Below are positions 1 through 8,300 of a stretch of DNA of 15,231 bases, piece after piece. Under the pieces are notes generated by a model. That model was given only the letters and a program-made list of their open reading frames with translations. It did not search any database and had not been told where the DNA came from. Position numbers and translations under genes: made by a program. Position 1 is the stretch's first letter; each line of letters opens with the position of its first letter. The DNA is from Flavipsychrobacter sp964461535 (GTDB lineage Bacteria; Bacteroidota; Bacteroidia; Chitinophagales; Chitinophagaceae): positions 1 to 15,231 of the forward strand of contig CAYWUY010000066.1 in assembly GCA_964461535.1 (NCBI GenBank), in the 5' to 3' direction.

Positions 1-779
1 GCAACAAAATCCATATGAATAGAAAACTCTCTTTCATATACACCATTAATTCTATTCATAGATGTTGTCATAGCACTGAGACATGCAGCTATTGTAGGTG
101 TAGTACTTCCCGTAGCTGCTTGGCAATAAAAGTGGTTAGCACATAGTGCCAAACTATAGGTGCGCAATTGCCAACCATTGCCGGTACGTGCTGCAAATGT
201 TGAAGAGCCAGCGTCTGCTGATAATATCTCATCGGCAGTAGTTAAGCCTTCATGTTTAACATCGCAATGCATTTTGTCTGCTGCATCTCTGTAGTCATTA
301 TGCTTGTATCTTACTAGGTAAAAACCATCTCCAAGTCTATCGTATGGGTCGATTAATGTAGTGTTTTCGCCAGCAAAAATCATGGCATGAAACCCAAAAA
401 CTGTAAAGTCTAGCTTAGCTGTAATGCGAGGATTACTAACTGAAACCCCAGTGAAAGTTCTTATTTCGGTATATTTTGAAGCAAGCTTTTCCGGCATCAT
501 TGGAGCATCCCAAACTTTAAATGCCATCATTGAGCCATCTCCCATAGGAAGCTCTATTGTCATTGCTTCATTTTCATTGGTTGTAAGGCCGAACATTTGC
601 CATTTTAGCCAAGACTCATTTAGGGTAAATACTTTGTAGTCTGTTGCCTTAATAACCATAAGCTTTGCGGATGGCGCCTGTTGCTTGTCTACATTTTGCC
701 AAAGTGTTGTGTTTGCAGTGGCTACTTTCCCCCCGAGAAGGCTAGAAATAAATGCTACATAAGTAACAATTTTTTTCAT
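1..779 (-). CDS. Secreted reprolysin-like (M12B-type) zinc metalloprotease, N-terminal part
   Basis: This open frame begins at an ATG (777-779 read on the minus strand) and runs off the left edge, giving 259 complete codons with no stop. A short signal peptide (MKKIVTYVAFISSLLGGKVA) is followed by a propeptide-like segment containing TIELPMGDGSMMAFKVWDAP (about 74-93), RTFTGVSV (about 107-114) and FGFHAMIF (about 128-135). It then enters the start of a catalytic domain with RTYSLALCANHFY (about 206-218) and MNRINGVYEREFSIHMDF (about 241-258). This order is characteristic of the bacterial reprolysin-like family common in secreted Bacteroidota proteases, whose mature proteins often end in a T9SS sorting domain. 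The zinc-binding HExxHxxGxxH motif and any sorting domain would lie outside the window, so activity cannot be judged. It is divergent from tsaE across 211 bp. No exact TAnnTTTG box was found upstream of it. Confidence 0.82.
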   Translation of the reverse strand, partial: MKKIVTYVAFISSLLGGKVATANTTLWQNVDKQQAPSAKLMVIKATDYKVFTLNESWLKWQMFGLTTNENEAMTIELPMGDGSMMAFKVWDAPMMPEKLASKYTEIRTFTGVSVSNPRITAKLDFTVFGFHAMIFAGENTTLIDPYDRLGDGFYLVRYKHNDYRDAADKMHCDVKHEGLTTADEILSADAGSSTFAARTGNGWQLRTYSLALCANHFYCQAATGSTTPTIAACLSAMTTSMNRINGVYEREFSIHMDFV

Positions 780-934
780 TTTAGTGTTGTTTTTGTTTGG
801 TTCGTGAAATTTTACTGTCTCACAGGTATTAGGGGTAGCTAGTGTGGTTATATTGGCTTATTATTCTAGTAATAATTTTTTAATGTACTGACATGCAATA
901 TAAAACAAATTTTAACATTGCATAAATGTATGTG

Positions 935-950
935 GTAGAATTAATTCTAC
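935..950. promoter_or_regulatory. 16-bp perfect palindrome upstream of tsaE, candidate operator
   Basis: GTAGAATTAATTCTAC equals its own reverse complement over all 16 bases. It ends 14 bases before the TATATTTG box at 965-972, so it covers the place where a Bacteroidota -33 element would be expected. No TTTG is present at that spacing. That position suits a dimeric regulator acting on tsaE, or on both divergent genes. The function is inferred; roughly 0.2 such palindromes would be expected by chance in 15 kb with even base use, and more in AT-rich DNA. Confidence 0.35.
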
Positions 951-964
951 TTATGTTGTTTCTC

Positions 965-972
965 TATATTTG
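965..972 (+). promoter_or_regulatory. Candidate -7 promoter box (TATATTTG) for tsaE
   Basis: TATATTTG matches the Bacteroidota -7 consensus TAnnTTTG. It lies 18 nt before the tsaE ATG, predicting a short leader of about a dozen bases. A matching -33 TTTG is missing and the palindrome at 935-950 occupies that position. The identical 8-mer recurs at 1523-1530 and 10566-10573, each time just upstream of a plus-strand gene. Confidence 0.45.
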
Positions 973-990
973 TATTGCTAACCTTAATTA

Positions 991-1476
991 ATGTCAAATC
1001 AGTATTTTTACGTAATGGGGTCAGTGCTTTACAAAAAACAGTTTGGGTTAAGCGAATTAGCAGATTTAGTGGGAGATGTACTTAAATTTATAAACAACTA
1101 TAAAGTATGGGCGTTCTATGCAGAAATGGGCTCTGGTAAAACAACTTTTGTGCACGAGCTATGTAAACAATTAGGAGTAGTTGATGCGGTTAGCAGTCCT
1201 ACTTTTGCACTCATAAATGAATATGCATATAAATTGAACGGTTTAGATGCTGTGATATATCATATGGACTGGTATAGGGTAAATAGTGTAGATGAGGCTA
1301 TGAATGCCGGTATTGAGGATTGCTTACTTCAAGTTGAAAAAGGGCATGGATTATGTTTTATAGAATGGCCTGAAAAATTGCCAGCGTTAGTGCCTAATAC
1401 CGCATTGAAGATTGTAATAGAAAAGATAGGTATGGCTGAGCGTGAAATAACGCTAATAGCTGGTGCAATTATATAA
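991..1476 (+). CDS. tsaE: tRNA t6A biosynthesis ATPase TsaE
   Basis: TsaE is the small P-loop ATPase that works with TsaB and TsaD in the cytoplasm to place threonylcarbamoyl on A37 of ANN-decoding tRNAs. The 161-residue product is near the family length of about 140-155. A Walker A loop lies at residues 44-52 (AEMGSGKTT), followed by SSPTFALINEY (68-78), HMDWYR (91-96) and FIEWPE (123-128), all family hallmarks. The first Walker A position is Ala where Gly is usual; the catalytic GSGKT core is intact. ATG 991 is used as the start; Met9 (1015) is an in-frame alternative and would give a more typical length. The gene is followed by lspA after 88 bp containing a possible second promoter, and zapA overlaps lspA, so the three may be partly co-transcribed. 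Confidence 0.92.
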   Translation: MSNQYFYVMGSVLYKKQFGLSELADLVGDVLKFINNYKVWAFYAEMGSGKTTFVHELCKQLGVVDAVSSPTFALINEYAYKLNGLDAVIYHMDWYRVNSVDEAMNAGIEDCLLQVEKGHGLCFIEWPEKLPALVPNTALKIVIEKIGMAEREITLIAGAII

Positions 1477-1522
1477 TAATATTTACCATTTTCTTAAGTA
1501 AATGCCTCTAGCCTTATTATAG

Positions 1523-1530
1523 TATATTTG
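1523..1530 (+). promoter_or_regulatory. Candidate -7 promoter box (TATATTTG) for lspA-zapA
   Basis: The exact TAnnTTTG match lies 34 nt upstream of the TTG start of lspA, inside the 88-bp tsaE-lspA gap. Its presence suggests lspA-zapA can be transcribed independently of tsaE. No convincing -33 TTTG is visible at the usual 19-21 nt spacing. Confidence 0.4.
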
Positions 1531-1564
1531 CGCCATTCTGTGTAACAAAATAAATTTATAGGGT

Positions 1565-2281
1565 TTGAAGTATCGTAGTGCCTTATTATTAATTCTATTG
1601 GTTCTAGTAGCCGATCAAGTGCTGAAAATATATATCAAAACACATTTTTGTAATGGAGATGATGTTAGGGTGTTGGGCAATTGGTTTAAGCTTCATTTTA
1701 TTGAGAATGAGGGTATGGCATATGGTTTAAAGTTAAGCGAGTCGTCAATAGGTAAGTTTATACTTACAAGTTTTAGATTAGTAGCAGTATGCTCAGGTTT
1801 TTATTTCTTGAAAAAAGTGGTAGATAGCGGTTATAAAAGAGCAGCTATCATTTGTGGTTCATTAATATTAGCAGGGGCTTTAGGTAATCTTATTGATTGC
1901 TTATTTTATGGTTTAATTTTTTCTGATAGTCCATACTCCTGTTTTTCGGGAAACTATGATAGTATTTCAGTAATGATGCAAAATCATAATGCTACTGGTG
2001 TGGCACATTTTACTTCTTTCGGTCAAGGGTATGGCAAGTTTATGCATGGTAAGGTGGTAGATATGCTTTACTTTCCTATGATAGATATGCAAATGCCTAG
2101 TTGGGTGCCTTTCTTAGGGGGTAAAAACTTTGTTTTCTTCGAGCCTGTATTCAATTTGGCAGATGCTGCTATATCGGTTGGTGTGCTTGTATTAGTGTTT
2201 TTTCAGAAAAGTTTATTAGTTAAGACAACTGCCGCAGCTCCTTCTTCTAATAATATTGAGGCTACAAACAATACTATATAA
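1565..2281 (+). CDS. lspA: Lipoprotein signal peptidase (signal peptidase II)
   Basis: LspA is the inner-membrane aspartyl protease that removes signal peptides from diacylglyceryl-modified prolipoproteins. An N-terminal membrane helix (about 5-20) carries ADQVLK, with later helices near 65-82 and 94-115 and a last one near 195-213. The catalytic aspartates should be D111 (in GNLIDCLFYG) and D200 (in FNLADAAIS). HGKVVDML (161-168) is the conserved pre-catalytic segment. At 238 residues it is longer than proteobacterial LspA (about 165), mainly through an insertion near 117-160 and a hydrophilic tail, a form seen in Bacteroidota. The start is TTG (1565-1567): an in-frame TAG at 1559-1561 excludes anything upstream, and the next Met is residue 51, which would delete the first helix. 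The stop overlaps the zapA ATG by one base. Its presence fits the predicted lipoprotein M1 peptidase elsewhere in the window. Confidence 0.93.
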   Translation: MKYRSALLLILLVLVADQVLKIYIKTHFCNGDDVRVLGNWFKLHFIENEGMAYGLKLSESSIGKFILTSFRLVAVCSGFYFLKKVVDSGYKRAAIICGSLILAGALGNLIDCLFYGLIFSDSPYSCFSGNYDSISVMMQNHNATGVAHFTSFGQGYGKFMHGKVVDMLYFPMIDMQMPSWVPFLGGKNFVFFEPVFNLADAAISVGVLVLVFFQKSLLVKTTAAAPSSNNIEATNNTI

Positions 2282-2574
2282 TGGAAGATGAACTAATGCC
2301 CATCAATGTATGGCTAGCAGGCAGAAGCTATAGACTAAGAATTAAGCCAGAGGAAGAGGAGTCGGTTAGGAAGGCAGTGAAAATGGCTGAGAATAAAATG
2401 TTGGAGCTGAGAAACTATTATAGTGGCAAAGATGAACAAGACTTTATGGCTATGGTTTTGCTCATGTATGCTACAGATTCATCTATAGCGGCTATGGGCA
2501 ATCCTGTAGTGCAAAATGAACTACAACAACTAACTCAGAAAATAGATAAAGCTATAGGAGAACAAAGTGTATAG
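2281..2574 (+). CDS. zapA: Cell division protein ZapA
   Basis: ZapA binds FtsZ in the cytoplasm and promotes bundling of filaments in the Z ring. The 97-residue product has the usual form: an N-terminal beta-rich head (INVWLAGRSYRLRIKPEEE, about 8-26), a helix with VRKAVKMAENKM (29-40), and a C-terminal helix suited to a coiled coil (about 54-92). Length and layout match the family. The ATG at 2281 shares its A with the lspA stop (TAATG), so translation is probably coupled. Met6 is an alternative start. The gene ends 4 nt before the stop of the convergent inositol-monophosphatase gene, and no terminator is visible between them. Confidence 0.85.
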   Translation: MEDELMPINVWLAGRSYRLRIKPEEEESVRKAVKMAENKMLELRNYYSGKDEQDFMAMVLLMYATDSSIAAMGNPVVQNELQQLTQKIDKAIGEQSV

Positions 2575-2578
2575 TAAA

Positions 2579-3367
2579 CTATTTTTTACCTCTATTGATA
2601 GCCTCTAGCATAGCATCGTGAATATGCCCATTAGTGGCAAGTGTTTCTCGTTCAAATACATTGTATGGACTACCTTCAAAATTGGTGATTTTACCACCAG
2701 CTTCTTGCACTATAAGGTATCCAGCTGCTACATCCCAAGAACTTAAATTATATTCCCAAAAGCCATCAAATCTTCCGCAAGCTACCCAACATAGGTCAAT
2801 TGCCGCAGAGCCAAGTCTTCTAATAGGTAAGCCTTCTAGTACAAATCTTTCAAATACTTTTATAGGATGCTCTGCTGTTTCAGGCCATTTGTATGGGAAG
2901 CCGGTTACTAGGCAAGCCTTTCTGAAATCTGTTTTTGAAGATACTTTAATCGGTCTGTCATTTAGGGTAGCACCTTTGCCTTTTTCTGCAAAAAAGAGTT
3001 CATTCATCATAGGGTTATACACTGCTCCCAATAATAAATCTTCTTTATGTTTTAGTGCTATACTTACACAGCAAAGAGGTATGCCATGTGCAAAGTTGAC
3101 AGTGCCGTCTATAGGGTCTATTATCCACTGGTATTCCGAAGGTTTTATGAGTTCTCCTACCTCTTCACTAATAATAGTATGTTCAGGATAATAGTTTCTA
3201 ATAACCTGAATGATTCTATCTTCAGATTTTTTATCTACCTCAGTTACTAGATTGTTGATGCCTTCTTTATTATCTATGGTAAATGTTCCATCGAAGTAGT
3301 GCATTATAATTTTACCTGCTTCAGCAGTAGCCTCCAGTAAAACTTTTTTCATTGCCGCTATATCCAT
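2579..3367 (-). CDS. suhB: Inositol monophosphatase family protein
   Basis: This is a Mg2+-dependent sugar-phosphate or inositol-phosphate phosphatase of the SuhB/IMPase family, 262 residues, the usual size. The metal-site signatures are intact: SEEVG (67-71) supplying the glutamate ligand, DPIDGTVNF (84-92) with D84 and D87, and WDVAAG (211-216) with D212. No signal peptide is present, so it should be cytoplasmic. The natural substrate cannot be told from sequence; in Bacteroidota candidates include myo-inositol-1-phosphate and other phosphomonoesters. It starts 4 nt after the stop of the TolC-family gene, so the two probably form one transcript. ATG 3367 is used as the start, with Met6 as an alternative. 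The convergent neighbour zapA ends 4 nt away. Confidence 0.88.
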   Translation of the reverse strand: MDIAAMKKVLLEATAEAGKIIMHYFDGTFTIDNKEGINNLVTEVDKKSEDRIIQVIRNYYPEHTIISEEVGELIKPSEYQWIIDPIDGTVNFAHGIPLCCVSIALKHKEDLLLGAVYNPMMNELFFAEKGKGATLNDRPIKVSSKTDFRKACLVTGFPYKWPETAEHPIKVFERFVLEGLPIRRLGSAAIDLCWVACGRFDGFWEYNLSSWDVAAGYLIVQEAGGKITNFEGSPYNVFERETLATNGHIHDAMLEAINRGKK

Positions 3368-3371
3368 ATAC

Positions 3372-4814
3372 CTATAGTTTTATTTGTTTACCCAAATAGT
3401 AATCTAGTACTTTCAGCTTAAAGATAAGGTCGTATTTTGCTAAAAGCAAATTAGATGCGGAACTAAATTGTGTATTTTGAGTGACCAATAAATCAACAGT
3501 GCTTGTTAGGCCTAAGTCATAGCGTTTTTGCGCAAACTCTAATGCTCTTGAAGCAGATTCGTAAGAGCGTTTTGATGCCTCATATTTTTGTTTAGAACTA
3601 AGAGCATTATTGTAAGCTTTATATACATTTTGTTTTAGTGTAAGCTCAGTATTGAATGCAGTAAGTCTTTGACGCTCTAAGTTTATTTTTGCCTGCTTTA
3701 TTCCAAACTGGGTTTGCCATCCATTGAATATTGGAATATTTACACTCAAGGCTATGGTTTGGCGCAAGTTGTTTTCTATTTGGGTACTAAAAGGCGTATT
3801 TACAATATCGAAAGATTGAGAATAACCATAGATAGGAAAAGATTTAGCGCTCGCAGAATCAACTGCAAAGTAGGGTAGCTGCTCGACTGTAGTCTTAGGA
3901 TTTTTATATGTTTTAGAATTATTAGCAAAGTTGGTACTAACCTGATAGCTAAGTGATAGCTGCGGCCAAAGTCCAGATTTTGCAGCGGCAAGTCCTTTCT
4001 CGGCAGATATAACACTGTATTGACTACTTAGAATAGAGCCAAAACTGGACTTAGCATAGTTGAAAATAGATTCCGGATTTTCTGACAGGGTTGCGTATAA
4101 TTCTGAATTGACATCTTGCTGTGGTACTGTAATATCAAATGGGCTAGATAGCTCAACATTTAAAAGTGTTTTTAAATCTAACAGTGCTGAATTGTAATTG
4201 GCAATAGCCGTAATGAGATTTGAGCTATCTGCTGCAACTTGAGATTCAAGTTGAGCTAAATTAAGTTCAGGCAGCCGACCGGAAGCTACAAAAGCTTTAG
4301 TTTGGCTAAGTTGAGCTATTGATACCTTCACCTGACTTTCACTGATTTTAATTTGCTCTTTTGACAGTAGAGCTGCCAGGTAGCTGTTAGCAACATTTAG
4401 AGCTACATCATTTTTTAACTGCTGATGATTAGCTATTGCTGCTTTTAGGCTGTATCTATTTTTTTGTATGGTATTGCGCACTTGAGACCAACCAAATAGT
4501 AGCGCACTTGTGGATGCACTGGGGCCTAGGAAATCGTAACTGCCCTCAACAAACTGGTTGGTAGTAGGGTTGATGGAACGACCATAGCTGCGGCCATATG
4601 AGCCTGAAATATTAAGGCTAGGTATTTGTGATAATTGGCTTTGCTTAAGCGTATAGTCTGACTGTAGTGTATTAAGTGAATCTTGCTTTATAGAAATGTT
4701 ATGGTCAAGGGCATATGCAATACATTCTTGTAAAGTCCATTGTTTTTCTTGGCTATGAACTTTTACAGATATAATGGTGCACAAAAAGAAAGTTAATAAC
4801 GTATATGGGCGCAT
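3372..4814 (-). CDS. TolC family outer-membrane efflux/export protein
   Basis: The 480-residue product is an outer-membrane channel protein of the TolC/OEP type, whose trimers link an inner-membrane pump to the outside. A signal peptide (about 1-21, MRPYTLLTFFLCTIISVKVHS) precedes the classic opening WTLQECIAYALDHN (26-39). Two helical OEP repeats follow, rich in Ala, Ser and Gln. The second ends in RYDLGLTSTVDLLVTQN, the usual distal signature. Length fits the family (about 430-500). A TolC protein normally partners with a membrane-fusion protein and an RND, MFS or ABC pump. None is encoded here; the only co-oriented partner is the phosphatase gene 4 nt downstream, so the pump must lie elsewhere. 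A TACTTTTG box ends 4 nt before the ATG, raising the possibility of a leaderless mRNA. Confidence 0.9.
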   Translation of the reverse strand: MRPYTLLTFFLCTIISVKVHSQEKQWTLQECIAYALDHNISIKQDSLNTLQSDYTLKQSQLSQIPSLNISGSYGRSYGRSINPTTNQFVEGSYDFLGPSASTSALLFGWSQVRNTIQKNRYSLKAAIANHQQLKNDVALNVANSYLAALLSKEQIKISESQVKVSIAQLSQTKAFVASGRLPELNLAQLESQVAADSSNLITAIANYNSALLDLKTLLNVELSSPFDITVPQQDVNSELYATLSENPESIFNYAKSSFGSILSSQYSVISAEKGLAAAKSGLWPQLSLSYQVSTNFANNSKTYKNPKTTVEQLPYFAVDSASAKSFPIYGYSQSFDIVNTPFSTQIENNLRQTIALSVNIPIFNGWQTQFGIKQAKINLERQRLTAFNTELTLKQNVYKAYNNALSSKQKYEASKRSYESASRALEFAQKRYDLGLTSTVDLLVTQNTQFSSASNLLLAKYDLIFKLKVLDYYLGKQIKL

Positions 4815-4818
4815 AAGA

Positions 4819-4826
4819 CAAAAGTA
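4819..4826 (-). promoter_or_regulatory. Candidate -7 box (TACTTTTG) ending 4 nt before the tolC-family ATG
   Basis: Read on the minus strand the sequence is TACTTTTG-TCTT-ATG. The box matches TAnnTTTG. With the usual distance from box to transcription start, the first transcribed base would fall at or next to the A of the ATG. No good -33 element is seen (TTTA at the expected spacing). It may instead be chance, with the real promoter further up near the palindrome cluster. Confidence 0.35.
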
Positions 4827-5005
4827 AATGAAATATATGCAGTAATAAAAAAGTGATGGTTAAGTAAAGTATCAACTAAAAAATATTGTCTTATAGATAG
4901 CAATTAACTACATGTAGCAAGAAATAAAGTACATCATTGAGTGTTTTACAAAATAAGGATAGTGCTATATGGCTCTATTTATGATGTGTGAATATACCTG
5001 AAATT

Positions 5006-5149
5006 GGGTATTTAATACCACTTTTAGGTATAATATACCCTAAAAAGGGGGGCAAAAGGTATATTTATACCCTAATATTCCAGCTAAGTAATTGATAATG
5101 AGTAATGTAGTGAAAAAAGTGCCTTTTTTAGGGTATAAATACCTAAAAG
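5006..5149. repeat. Cluster of four GGTAT-N(2-4)-ATACCC palindromic elements
   Basis: Four inverted repeats share one asymmetric form, two G on one arm and three C on the other. They lie at 5006-5019 (reverse; core TTA), 5027-5040 (forward; AAT), 5058-5072 (forward; ATTT) and 5131-5143 (reverse; AA). The second and fourth also share longer arms. At 5021-5047 the arms are CTTTTAGGTAT and ATACCCTAAAAAG. At 5123-5149 the same element appears inverted, with arms CTTTTTTAGGGTAT and ATACCTAAAAG. Palindrome centres are about 20, 31.5 and 73 bp apart, close to 2, 3 and 7 helical turns, so they would lie on one face of the DNA. They sit 190-335 bp upstream of the TolC-family start and beyond the terminator of the upstream gene. 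An operator array or a small dispersed repeat family are both possible. Confidence 0.6.
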
Positions 5150-5309
5150 AGATTTTTTCAGGGTCTTTAGCAATAATTTGGATTTATGTGAAAGAGCTTT
5201 ACTAGAACCTGTAAAAGTACTATAGACATTTTGACCAAGTGATATTTTGTGGATAAGTTTTGAAAGATAATAATAACCAATTTTTTCACCTACAGCGTTC
5301 TCTATGTAC

Positions 5310-5344
5310 AAAAAATAAGGGAACAGCTTTTGGCTATTCCCTTA
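5310..5344 (-). terminator. Intrinsic terminator of the giant surface-protein gene
   Basis: Read on the minus strand, TAAGGGAA at 5344-5337 pairs with TTCCCTTA at 5323-5316. The stem is extended by AGC/GCT pairs across one mismatch, giving about 11 pairs round a short CAAAA loop, and is followed directly by six T (5315-5310). It starts 25 nt after the stop of the gene ending at 5369, which is where a Rho-independent terminator should be. Confidence 0.85.
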
Positions 5345-5368
5345 CAGTATAAATATTTCTTTGGTAAA

Positions 5369-8300
5369 CTATCTATTAATATTGAAATAGATTACCTGCT
5401 TGCCAGATGTTGATGTAATAGTTAAGATATACGTACCATTACTTAGTGTATTCTGGATAGATAATGTAGTATCAACTATTCCATTTTTTGCTTCGGATGT
5501 GGTAGCATATACTACTTGACCCAATAGGTTAGTGATGGTTATAGTAGCAGTTTCGTTGTTGTTATTTCCTATGTAACCGTTGATGGAGAATGAGCCACTA
5601 TTAGGATTAGGATATAAAATAACGTTAGGTGAACCATTGGCATTAACATCATGTATGCCTACATTATCTGTAATAAACACTGTAGTAGTTCCAAATACTG
5701 TAATGCCGTTACATAAATCATGATTAGTTACTTGACAAGTAATAGAATCGTCTGTAGCTAGTACATTAGTAACGTAAGTATTATTAGTTGCACCTGGTAT
5801 TAAAACACTGTTTTTATACCATTGATAAGTAGGCGCAGTGCCTCCGTCAGTCACCGTAGCAGTAAATGTAGCTGTAGTACCAGGAGCCATAACAAATCCC
5901 GGACTTGTAGCTATTGAGACTACAGGTAAGTCTACAGGGAATACGTGCATAGTCATTGGAGCACTAACAACAGTTGGGAATGTAGCGCAAGGGAAATTAC
6001 TAGTCATGGTACAAGTAACTATATCTCCATCAGTAGGAATATAAGAGAATATAGAGCCAGTGCCCATGGTAACACCATTTACCTTCCAAACGTAAGTAGG
6101 CGCTGTACCTCCATGAATAGGAACGGCAGTATAAACAGAGTTGTAACCTTCGCAGCCCGTATCTGATGCATTAATAATAACGTTAGCCATTACATATGGG
6201 CTTACAGTTAGTCGTAATGTATCATAAGCAAAAGGAGTAGAAGGACAAGACGCATTACTTGTCATAATACAAGTTACAACATCACCATCTGCCGGGAGGT
6301 AAGCATATGTACCTGCAACACCAGGGCCGACAGGAATACCATTCACTTTAAACTGGAAGCTAGGACTTAGACCTCCATTTGTATTAAAGCCAGTAATAGC
6401 TGTAAGTGCACCAAGACATACTGTATCGCCAATGCCAGTAGATAGGCTAAGTGTAGGTGTAACTTGAGGGTTAACTGTACCTATAAACGTATCTGCTACA
6501 CTTAATACCGACGGACAAGCTGCACTAGTAACCATATTGCAAGAAACTAGATCTCCAGGTTCAAGTGCGCATCTAAATGTATTACTCGTAGATTGATAAA
6601 TATTGTTGATATACCAGAAATATGTTGGAGATGTTCCTCCGTTAACCGGTGATGGAGTAAATGTTACAGAGTCGCCTTCGCAAATAGGGAAAGCAACGCT
6701 AGAAGATATACTNNNNNNNNNNNNNNNNNNNNNNNNNNNNNNNNNNNNNNNNNNNNNNNNNNNNNNNNNNNNNNNNNNNNNNNNNNNNNNNNNNNNNNNN
6801 NNNNNNNNNNNNGTTCTAAAGCATGTAGTAGAAGGATCGGTATAGGTAAGGGTAGTAGTACCTGCACTCATACCTGTTACTAAACCTGTGCTACTTACTA
6901 CATCGGCTATAGATGTGCTAGCGCTAGACCATACGCCACCTGTTGTAGTGCTACTGAAAGTAGTAGTAGAACTAGGACATATAGGGCTGGTGCCGCTTAG
7001 TGTACCAGGTAGGTTGTTAACTGATACATTATATAAAGCACGACAACCTGTAGCAGGATACGTGTAAGAAACTATGGCTGTACCCGCTGTAGCGCCCGTA
7101 AGCACACCAGAAGGTGAAATACTAGCTGCTGAAGAAGATGACCATAAACCACCTGTTGAAGTAGTATTTAAAGTAATGGTGCTACCTAAACATACTTGGG
7201 TTGGTCCGGTAATAGCATTAGGAACATCGTTAACCAATATATTGGTAGTAGTAAAACAGCCTGTAGCAGGTATAACATAGCTGATAGTAGCTGTACCAAT
7301 AGTGATACCAGTAGTGAAGCCAAATGTTGGGTCGACAGCAACGCTACCTGTACCAGCAATACCATACCAAGAGCCGCCGCCCGTAGTAGATGATAATGAT
7401 ATAGTGCTACCATTGCACACTGCCGAAGGGCCACTTATGCTTGCAGGTAGTGCATTAACTGTCATAGGACTAGTAACAAAACAACCAGTAGCAGGTATAG
7501 TATAACTTATAGTAGTAGTGCCTGGTGCTGCAGCAAAAACTGTAGTACTAGAGCCAGACGGCGATAAAGTAGCTATTGTAGTAGATGCTACACTCCAGTT
7601 GCCACCGCTAGTAGTAGAGCTTAAAGTAGTAGTATTACCCATGCATAGGTTGATAGATCCGCTTATAGCATCAGGTAAGTTGTATATAGTAATATCTGTA
7701 GTTCTAAAACATCCGCCAACTGCAGTATAAGTAACAGTAGCAGTACCTGCTGTACCTCCAGTAACTATACCCGAAGAGCTACCTATAGTAGCACTACCAG
7801 TACCTGCACTAACCGTCCACGTTCCACTAGGGGTAAGACTTGATAATGTAGTATTGGCTCCAGGGCATACACTAGTAGTACCGGTAATGGCCGCAGGATT
7901 GGTGTTAACCGTAATAGGATAGTATACTGGAGTGGTACCACAAGTATTGGTAACTGCATAGGTTACCGTAGCAGCGCCTGCGCTAATACCAGTGACTATA
8001 CCGCTTGTAGAGCCTACTGAAGCTGAAGATGCACCTGTAGTGATGCTCCAAGTGCCGCCTGCAACTGTATTAAATAGAGTGATATCAGAACCTGTACATA
8101 CCGATGTGCTGCCTGTAATAGGGCTAACAGTAGGTACAGTAATAATAGTGTCGTATGCTGTAGCATAACAGCTACCCTTAGTATATGTAATCGCAACTAT
8201 ACCCACAGCTACAGGTGTAACCGCACCTGATGAAGCGCCTATTAAAGCTACAGAAGATGGTGTAGCTGACCATGTGCCGCCGGTAGTAGTATTACCTAAC

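Larger units (their letters stand above)
4815..5309. other. Gene-free AT-rich intergenic region
   Basis: No credible coding sequence was seen here between the TolC-family gene and the terminator of the giant surface-protein gene. A 75-codon minus-strand frame at 5084-5311 begins inside the terminator, is Lys/Leu/Ser-rich and resembles nothing I recognise, so it is not called. The stretch holds the GGTAT/ATACCC palindrome cluster (5006-5149), a lone TATACC half-site at 4993-4998 and a 10-bp palindrome CTACATGTAG at 4908-4917. Confidence 0.6.

Noticed and set aside
424..639. Plus-strand 71-codon frame near the left edge
   Set aside because: It lies opposite the well-supported reprolysin-like protease frame on the minus strand and has no family features of its own.
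5084..5311. 75-codon minus-strand open frame in the intergenic region
   Set aside because: It starts inside the intrinsic terminator of the giant gene, has low-complexity Lys/Leu/Ser composition, no recognisable motif, and its end runs into the region next to the palindrome cluster. AT-rich intergenic DNA easily produces such a frame.
6713..6812. Possible frameshift or two separate genes at the N run
   Set aside because: Frame continues on both sides and repeat and sorting domains form a logical single cargo protein. A split gene cannot be excluded but is not supported.
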